From: Woeseiaceae bacterium | GTDB taxonomy: Bacteria > Pseudomonadota > Gammaproteobacteria > Steroidobacterales > Woeseiaceae | Direction: 5' to 3' | DNA: 64,000 bases | Assembly (NCBI GenBank): GCA_030066655.1 | Contig: JASJBE010000011.1 | Coordinates: 19,377 to 83,376, forward strand | Shown: in pieces, positions 56,470-64,000 of the stretch | Layout of the letters: the number at the start of each line of letters is the position of its first letter | Numbering within the stretch: position 1 is the stretch's first letter | The notes under the pieces: generated by a model | Told to the model about the DNA's origin: nothing | Database searches by the model: none | Seen by the model: the letters and a program-made list of their open reading frames with translations, nothing else | Position numbers and translations under genes: made by a program

Positions 56470-57969
56470 TCAGTCCTGACGATCCAGTTGTCTTAGCGAC
56501 AGCGCCTCCGCAACGTGGCGCTCGCTGACCTGTTGCTCACCCGCCAGGTCGGCGATCGTTCTCGACACCCGCAACACCCGGTAGGCCGCGCGCGTCGACA
56601 GGCGGAACTGTGACGCGGCCCGTTCCAGCAATGCCCAGCCCTTCGGCTGGACTTCTGCCAGCTGCTCCAGCGCCTCCCCGCTGACGCTTGCGTTTACGCA
56701 GCCCTGTCGCTGCAACGCTACGGCACGGGCATCGGCCACCCGCGCAGCGACCGTCGCACTTGACTCGTTGTTGCCAGCGCCGCGTCGAATGCTCGCGAGA
56801 CATTGCCGCGCGACCTCAACCTGCAGATCGATGCGATCGAGCAGCGGACCGGACAGGCGCGAACGGTACGCCCTGACCCTGTCCCTGCTGCATGCGCAGC
56901 GGCCGTCCGGGTCACCCAGTTCGCCGCAAGGGCACGGATTCATCGCAGCGACCAGCTGGAACCGCGACGGGAACCGCAGCTGGTAAGCGGCCCTCGATAT
57001 GCTGACCTCGCCCGCCTCGATGGGCTCGCGGAGGACTTCCAGCGTGTGACGACTGAACTCAGGCAGCTCGTCGAGAAACAGGACGCCGTTGTGTGCGCGA
57101 GAAATCTCGCCGGGTCGCGGCGAGCCGCCGCCGCCAACCAGCGCGATGGCCGACACCGTGTGATGCGGTGAACGAAACGGTCGGCGAAACAGACGATCGA
57201 CGTCCACTCGCTCGCCGAGGACGGAGTGCACTGCCGCCGTCTGCAGCGCTTCCTGTTCGCTCATCGGTGGCAGCAACGCAGGTAGCCGCTTGGCCAGCAT
57301 CGTCTTGCCGGTGCCCGGCGGTCCGATGAACAGCAGGTTGTGGCCGCCCGCCGCGGCGATCTCCAGCGCCCGCTTGGCCGTCTCCTGGCCGTGGACGTCG
57401 GCGAGATCGTCGCTGAAGGACGCTTCGCACTCGAGAGCCGGAGGCGATGCGGGATGGATCAGCTCGGCACCGGTGAGGTGCGCGGTGACCGCCAGCAGCG
57501 AGGCAGCGCCAAACACGTTGGCACCCGCCAGCGCCGCCTCTGCAGACGAGCGTTCCGGGACCAGCATCGACAGCCCTTCGTCTCTAGCGGCAATAGCGGC
57601 GGGCAGCAAGCCCGGCACGTGCCGCAGGCGACCGTTCAACGACAGCTCCCCGTAGAACTCCATGCGGTGGGGCAGCTCCGGTAGCTGACGGCTCGCGACG
57701 AGGATTCCTATCGCAATCGCCAGGTCGAAGCGACTGCCGGTCTTTTTCATATCGGCCGGCGCAAGACTCACCGTGATGCGTCGTTGCGGCAGCCGGAAGC
57801 CCGCGCTGACGATGGCGCCCCTGACGCGATCGCGACTCTCTTTGACGGCCGTCTCGGCCATGCCGACGATGGAAAAACCCGGCAAGCCGCCGGACAGGAA
57901 CACCTCGACGCGAACGTTGGGTGCTTCGGTGCCGACCTGCGCCCGGGAGCGGATGAGCGCAAAGCTCAT
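56470..57969 (-). CDS. comM: YifB/ComM family Mg-chelatase-like AAA+ ATPase
   Basis: VRVEVFLSGGLPGFSIVGMAETAVKESRDRVR; GPPGTGKTMLAKRLP; FRSPHHTVSAIALVGGG. Confidence 0.96.
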   Translation of the reverse strand: MSFALIRSRAQVGTEAPNVRVEVFLSGGLPGFSIVGMAETAVKESRDRVRGAIVSAGFRLPQRRITVSLAPADMKKTGSRFDLAIAIGILVASRQLPELPHRMEFYGELSLNGRLRHVPGLLPAAIAARDEGLSMLVPERSSAEAALAGANVFGAASLLAVTAHLTGAELIHPASPPALECEASFSDDLADVHGQETAKRALEIAAAGGHNLLFIGPPGTGKTMLAKRLPALLPPMSEQEALQTAAVHSVLGERVDVDRLFRRPFRSPHHTVSAIALVGGGGSPRPGEISRAHNGVLFLDELPEFSRHTLEVLREPIEAGEVSISRAAYQLRFPSRFQLVAAMNPCPCGELGDPDGRCACSRDRVRAYRSRLSGPLLDRIDLQVEVARQCLASIRRGAGNNESSATVAARVADARAVALQRQGCVNASVSGEALEQLAEVQPKGWALLERAASQFRLSTRAAYRVLRVSRTIADLAGEQQVSERHVAEALSLRQLDRQD

Positions 57970-58023
57970 CGGCTGCCTGCTGGTGCTTTCGCCACTGGCC
58001 CTCCCTGGCCGAAGCGCTGTTAC

Positions 58024-58260
58024 CTATTCTTGCTCAATCGACTTGAGCTCTTTCTCAAGCAGGTCCAGCTTCTCACGCGTGCGCTTCAGAACCGCCTCCT
58101 GCACCTCGAACTCTTCCCGCGTAACCAGGTCGAGCTTCGCGAGGCTCTGGCTCAATACGGACTTGAAGGTCGTCTCCACTTCTTCCCGCATGTTCTTCAG
58201 GCCATCGGGAACGGCATCGGCCAGGTTCCGGGCCAGGTTGTCTATTGATTCCTTATCCAT
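58024..58260 (-). CDS. ubiK: UbiK/YqiC-type accessory factor (BMFP domain)
   Basis: VTREEFEVQEAVLKRTREKLDLLEKELKSIE coiled coil; adjacent to comM; listed ORF start at 58641 is over-extended. Confidence 0.88.
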   Translation of the reverse strand: MDKESIDNLARNLADAVPDGLKNMREEVETTFKSVLSQSLAKLDLVTREEFEVQEAVLKRTREKLDLLEKELKSIEQE

Positions 58261-58335
58261 AGGAACGTGATACCTCAGCGCCGCCCCCAAGACCAGCCTC
58301 ATATTCCCGTTTTGCACCGGATTTGGCGGAAAACC

Positions 58336-58352
58336 TGCACCAAAGCAGTGCG
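58336..58352. promoter_or_regulatory. Candidate NtrC-binding site
   Basis: TGCACC-AAAGC-AGTGCG versus TGCACC-N5-GGTGCA; ~100 bp upstream of the sigma-54-like promoter. Confidence 0.45.
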
Positions 58353-58436
58353 TCGAGGTCGGCCCGCGCACCATCGCGGATCGGTGTCGATTTTGTTTCG
58401 AATGCAACCCGCTGAAAAGAGGACAAAAACTCAAGT

Positions 58437-58452
58437 TGGCACGATAACTGCT
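58437..58452 (+). promoter_or_regulatory. Sigma-54 (RpoN) promoter
   Basis: TGGCAC-gataa-CTGCT: exact -24/-12 GG...GC spacing, one mismatch to TGGCAC-N5-TTGCW; upstream of torF-like porin/glnK/amtB. Confidence 0.75.
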
Positions 58453-58508
58453 CTTAAGCCTGCGACGTCGGCTAAGTCGGCCGTTAATTTTTCTTTTGGA
58501 GCAAGATA

Positions 58509-59132
58509 ATGAAAACGATAGTAAAGACAGGGGTGCTCGTATCCATCCTTTTTGCCAGTGCTGCAGCAAATGCACAGTGGTCAGCAAACGTCGGTTGGGC
58601 AAGTGAATACCACTTCCGCGGCATTTTTCAGAAAACCTCATCCGCTAGCGCCGGACTGGACTACGAAGCCGACGGCGGCTTCTACGTGGGCACCTGGGCT
58701 GCTGACGTAGGCGACGGCCTCGAGGTCGACGGCTACTTCGGCTATGGCGGTTCCATCGAAGACTTCACCTTCGGAATCGGCTTCACCGGCTACTACTACA
58801 CCGGCGACTTCGATGACACCTACCAGGAGATCAACCTGTCGGGTGGCTACGGCCCGATCACCGTTGACGTTGCTGTTGGTGAATACGAGAACTTCGACGG
58901 CCCGACACAGGACTACACGTTCGTTTCACTGACGCTAGACCCGGGTAATGGCTTCTACGGCACCTTCGGCACGTTCTCGCAGGACGCTGACGGTGACTAC
59001 CTCGAAGTCGGTTACGGCACGACGATCTCGGAAATCGACTTTGGCGTTTCTCTGATCCTCGCCAACGACGACCTGATCGGCGACGAAGACGAGACCCTGA
59101 TTTTCACGATCGGCAAGGGCTTCGACCTTTAA
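58509..59132 (+). CDS. TorF family putative porin
   Basis: Signal peptide; QWSANVGWASEYHFRGIFQ...SAGLDYEADGGFYVGTWAADV typical of TorF/Gcw_chp family. Confidence 0.9.
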   Translation: MKTIVKTGVLVSILFASAAANAQWSANVGWASEYHFRGIFQKTSSASAGLDYEADGGFYVGTWAADVGDGLEVDGYFGYGGSIEDFTFGIGFTGYYYTGDFDDTYQEINLSGGYGPITVDVAVGEYENFDGPTQDYTFVSLTLDPGNGFYGTFGTFSQDADGDYLEVGYGTTISEIDFGVSLILANDDLIGDEDETLIFTIGKGFDL

Positions 59133-59189
59133 ACACACCACAAGAAAAAGGGGGCGGCCATCCGCCCCCTGATTACTCGTAAAGCATAG

Positions 59190-59537
<348 letters not shown>

Positions 59538-59561
59538 CAACTATTAGCGGAGGATCTTCTC

Positions 59562-60836
<1,275 letters not shown>

Positions 60837-60860
60837 GCCTCCGCGCTTTGCGGGTTACTA

Positions 60861-60886
60861 AACGGGCCTTCGGGCCCGTTTTTTTA
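60861..60886 (+). terminator. Rho-independent terminator after amtB
   Basis: aacgggcc-ttc-gggcccgtt followed by T-run. Confidence 0.92.
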
Positions 60887-61008
60887 TGCGTTAAACTGTG
60901 AACTGCGTCACACGTCGGAGCGTGAATCCTCGGCTCGCCGCACACTCATCGGCGTGTTTTAATGCCAAGATGCAAAAAAAGGCATCTACACGGATGTAGG
61001 ACAGGACA

Positions 61009-61458
61009 ATGATGAAACGCAAACTTCTGACAGCCGGCGCTCTCGCACTGGCGATTGCGATGCCCGCGCTCGCCAACGACATCTACAAGTTCGTCGATGA
61101 AGACGGCACCGTTCACTATGTCGATCGGCCAACGGGCGCAGAGTCGGAGGAGCGCGTTGCCTTTGTAGCACGTAGCCGTGCGGCCAATTCTTCATCAACC
61201 GACGAATCCGGTCCGGACTGGCGTGAACGCCGGGAATCCAGGCAGGAAGCGCAGAGAGCAGCAGAAGAAGAGGCCGGCAAGCAGGCGGAGCGCGAGAAAC
61301 TGTGCCAGGAGAGCCGGGATCGCCTCCAGCAATACAACCAGGCCCGACGCCTTTACCGTACTGACGAGCAGGGTGAGCGCGTCTACCTCGGCGACGAGGA
61401 GATCCAGGAAGCCCGACAGAAAGTCGCCGACCTGATCGAGGAACACTGCAACGGCTGA
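61009..61458 (+). CDS. DUF4124 domain-containing protein
   Basis: Signal peptide; NDIYKFVDEDGTVHYVDRPTG typical DUF4124. Confidence 0.88.
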   Translation: MMKRKLLTAGALALAIAMPALANDIYKFVDEDGTVHYVDRPTGAESEERVAFVARSRAANSSSTDESGPDWRERRESRQEAQRAAEEEAGKQAEREKLCQESRDRLQQYNQARRLYRTDEQGERVYLGDEEIQEARQKVADLIEEHCNG

Positions 61459-61535
61459 CCCGTCACCGCTCCGCGAGTATCGTTACACTGTCTGACGATA
61501 CAATTCACCGGCACCTTGAGTGAGGAGCGGAGCCC

Positions 61536-62591
61536 TTGGCTTCCAGCACGAACACCGAAAACGACGGACCCCACGCATTCCTGCCCGACTTCTGCGCGGC
61601 AAGCACGTTGTTCGTCGTGCTCGTTGTGGCCGAACTCGTCGCAATCATCTTAAGCATTGCAAGCCTCGAGGCCGGCGGTGACTTCCTCGTCACTTTATCG
61701 AAGATCTCCCTGTTCCTGATCTGGATTGCACTGGCCAGCTCAGCGGTCATGTGCCTGCTGCGCAAGACCCTCGAGCAGCTCGGCCCGACACGCGCGTTCG
61801 TGGTCAGCTACGTCTTGCTGCTGGCGCTGTGCGTGTTGCTCGCCGAGCTTTCCTATCGGCTGACGGACCAGTTCGGGACAGCAGCCATCATCGAGGGCAG
61901 TCACCAGCACTTCCTGCTGCAGACCTTCGCCATCAGCGCGATTGTTATCGCACTGGTCATGCGCTACCTGTATGTCGCCAGCGAATGGCGCCGGAGTATC
62001 GTGCTCGAGGCGCAGTCCCGGGTCAGCGCGCTGCAGGCGCTGATCCGCCCGCACTTCCTGTTCAACAGCATGAACACCATCGCGTCGCTCACCCGGACAG
62101 ACCCGGCCAAGGCGGAAGAAGCCGTGGAGGACCTGTCGGACCTGCTGCGCGCGAATCTCGGTGCAGCGAAAGACCGCACGTCCTTAAAGCAGGAGCTCGA
62201 GATCGCCGCGATCTATCAGCGCATCGAGAAACTGCGCCTTGGCGACCGGCTGAGTGTCCGATGGGATGTTGGGGACCTGCCGATGCGAGCGATGATTCCG
62301 AGCCTGACGATTCAGCCGCTCTTGGAGAATGCGATCTATCACGGCATCGAGTTACTGCCCGAGGGCGGTGAAGTCGTCGTGTCGGGCAAGGAAGACGGCA
62401 GATTTCTCGAGATCACGATGAGCAACCCGGTCGCGACGGGCAAGCATCGGGCGAAGCACGGTAACAAGATGGCGATGAGCAACATCCGACAGCGTTACGA
62501 CATCGCTTACGATGGCCGCGCGAAGGTATCGGTCGACAACGACGACGGCCAGTTCACGGTGACCTTACGGTTCCCGATGGAGGAGCAGTGA
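61536..62591 (+). CDS. algZ: LytS/AlgZ-type membrane sensor histidine kinase
   Basis: LQALIRPHFLFNSMNTIASLTRTDPAKAEEAVEDLSDLLRANL His_kinase motif; next to LytTR regulator. Confidence 0.9.
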   Translation: MASSTNTENDGPHAFLPDFCAASTLFVVLVVAELVAIILSIASLEAGGDFLVTLSKISLFLIWIALASSAVMCLLRKTLEQLGPTRAFVVSYVLLLALCVLLAELSYRLTDQFGTAAIIEGSHQHFLLQTFAISAIVIALVMRYLYVASEWRRSIVLEAQSRVSALQALIRPHFLFNSMNTIASLTRTDPAKAEEAVEDLSDLLRANLGAAKDRTSLKQELEIAAIYQRIEKLRLGDRLSVRWDVGDLPMRAMIPSLTIQPLLENAIYHGIELLPEGGEVVVSGKEDGRFLEITMSNPVATGKHRAKHGNKMAMSNIRQRYDIAYDGRAKVSVDNDDGQFTVTLRFPMEEQ

Positions 62592-63316
62592 GCTTGCGGG
62601 TGCTGATCGTCGACGACGAGCAGCCCGCCCGCGACCGGCTGGCTCAGCTTCTCGAAGACGAAGAGACCTGCGCGCTGGTTGCGACCGCCAGCAACGGCGA
62701 GGAAGCCGTCGTCAAGGCGGCGGACGCCGACGTCGTGCTGCTCGATATACGCATGCCCGGCATGAGCGGCCTCGAGGCGGCGAGCCACATTAACCAGCTG
62801 GAGCATCCTCCCGCGATCATTTTCACGACGGCCTATGACGAGTACGCGATCGACGCCTTTGACGCGCGCGCCATCGGCTACGTGTTAAAGCCCGTTCGCC
62901 GCGCCCGGCTGAAGACGGCGCTCGAGCAGGCCGGCCGGCTCGCTCGCGGCGCGCTTGAAGAACTGCCGGCGCGCGAACCGCGACAGCATGTCTGTGCCCG
63001 ACGCCAGGGCGAGCTGCGGCTGATTCCCATCGACTCGATCACCTGCTTCCACGCCGACCAGAAGTACGTCAATGTCGTACACGACAACGGCGAAGACCTG
63101 ATCGATGAATCACTGAAGTCGCTGGAAGAAGAGTTCGGCGACCGCTTCGTCAGGATTCACCGCGGCGCGATCGTTGCGGCCGACCGGGTCGAAAAGCTCG
63201 AACGACGGGACGATGGGTCGATTGCGGTGGTTTTGAACCGTGGTTCGGACGACAATGAGCTCGTGGTCAGTCGTCGACACGTCGCCAGTGTCAGGCGACG
63301 ACTCAGGGGAGGATAA
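62588..63316 (+). CDS. algR: LytTR-family response regulator
   Basis: Receiver domain ([29 protein letters not shown]); LytTR ([46 protein letters not shown]). Confidence 0.93.
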   Translation: MSLRVLIVDDEQPARDRLAQLLEDEETCALVATASNGEEAVVKAADADVVLLDIRMPGMSGLEAASHINQLEHPPAIIFTTAYDEYAIDAFDARAIGYVLKPVRRARLKTALEQAGRLARGALEELPAREPRQHVCARRQGELRLIPIDSITCFHADQKYVNVVHDNGEDLIDESLKSLEEEFGDRFVRIHRGAIVAADRVEKLERRDDGSIAVVLNRGSDDNELVVSRRHVASVRRRLRGG

Positions 63317-63320
63317 ACAC

Positions 63321-64000
63321 TTGAAGATTCGAATAGCCACGCGCAAGAGCGCGTTGGCTCTGTGGCAGGCCGAGCACGTCGCGGACCTGCTGAAACAGAC
63401 CGACGGCGTCGACGCTGTCGAGCTGATCCCGCTGTCGACCAAGGGCGATGAGATCCTGGACCGAAGCCTGCAGAAGATCGGCGGCAAGGGGCTCTTTATC
63501 AAGGAACTCGAGATCGCGATGGCCGACGGCCGTGCGGATATCGCCGTGCACTCGATGAAGGACGTACCCGCCGACATGCCCGAGGGCTTCACGATCGCCT
63601 GCGTCTTGAAGCGCGCGAATCATGCCGATGCCCTGGTCGGCGACAAGACCTTTGACCAGCTGCCCGAAGCGGCGCTCGTTGGAAGCTCGAGCCTGCGCCG
63701 CCAGGCGCAGCTGAAGATGTTGCGGCCTGACCTGCGCATCGAGCCGCTGCGTGGCAACGTCAACACCCGGCTGGCCAAGCTCGAGGCCGGTGATTATGAC
63801 GCCATTATCCTGGCCGCGGCCGGGCTCGAGCGACTTGGCCTCGACCACCACATCGCCGAACGCTTCGAGCCGGAGCAGATGCTGCCGGCCGCCGCCCAGG
63901 GCGTTGTCGGAATCGAGTGCCGGCAGGATCGTAAAGACCTGCTGAACCTGCTCGACGAACTGAATGACCCGGTGTCCAGCGTCACGACGGCGGCCGAGCG
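63321..64000 (+). CDS. hemC: Hydroxymethylbilane synthase (truncated by window end)
   Basis: [50 protein letters not shown] start not in the supplied ORF list. Confidence 0.96.
   Translation, partial: MKIRIATRKSALALWQAEHVADLLKQTDGVDAVELIPLSTKGDEILDRSLQKIGGKGLFIKELEIAMADGRADIAVHSMKDVPADMPEGFTIACVLKRANHADALVGDKTFDQLPEAALVGSSSLRRQAQLKMLRPDLRIEPLRGNVNTRLAKLEAGDYDAIILAAAGLERLGLDHHIAERFEPEQMLPAAAQGVVGIECRQDRKDLLNLLDELNDPVSSVTTAAE

Noticed and set aside
59150-59169. GC-rich hairpin gggggcggccatccgccccc between the torF-like porin and glnK considered as a full terminator
   Set aside because: No T-run after the stem; may only attenuate or stabilise mRNA, so not listed as a feature
61536-64000. algZ-algR-hemC considered as a notable arrangement
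   Set aside because: Known conserved gene order in gammaproteobacteria

Overview
The window looks like one contiguous chromosomal segment of a high-GC, probably marine or sediment gammaproteobacterium (taxonomy inferred from gene content only). I saw no rRNA, tRNA, CRISPR array or transposase. Main blocks: (1) Na+-translocating NADH:quinone oxidoreductase operon nqrABCDEF-apbE-nqrM, minus strand. (2) A divergent beta-glucan (laminarin-like) utilisation locus at ~8.5-25.2 kb: TonB-dependent receptor, two tryptophan-halogenase-like proteins, SapC, cupin_8/JmjC-like protein and malectin+GH16 on the minus strand; ADP-ribosylglycohydrolase, a truncated CBM9-like protein, a ~1158-aa GH94/GH149-like protein, GH17 and a LacI regulator on the plus strand. 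A LacI-type operator candidate lies in the divergent gap. (3) A Nei/Fpg-Lhr-ATP-dependent DNA ligase repair cassette at 29.3-36.0 kb. (4) A tightly packed six-gene operon at 36.2-44.7 kb encoding a lipoprotein, a SPOR/TPR/beta-barrel outer-membrane protein, a ~27-CxxCH cytochrome, a 21-CxxCH cytochrome, a histidine-containing membrane protein and a CcmI-like protein. It is divergent from an FeS/FAD oxidoreductase, and a 25-bp Fur-box-like palindrome sits between them. This is the best candidate for an undescribed electron-transfer system. (5) Isoquinoline 1-oxidoreductase-like molybdenum enzyme, a second TonB receptor, dadA, an M14 peptidase and a cytochrome c5-like protein. (6) comM/yifB, ubiK, torF-like porin-glnK-amtB with a sigma-54 promoter and NtrC-like site, then algZ-algR-hemC (hemC truncated by the window end). 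All family calls come from reading translated sequence; no searches were run.
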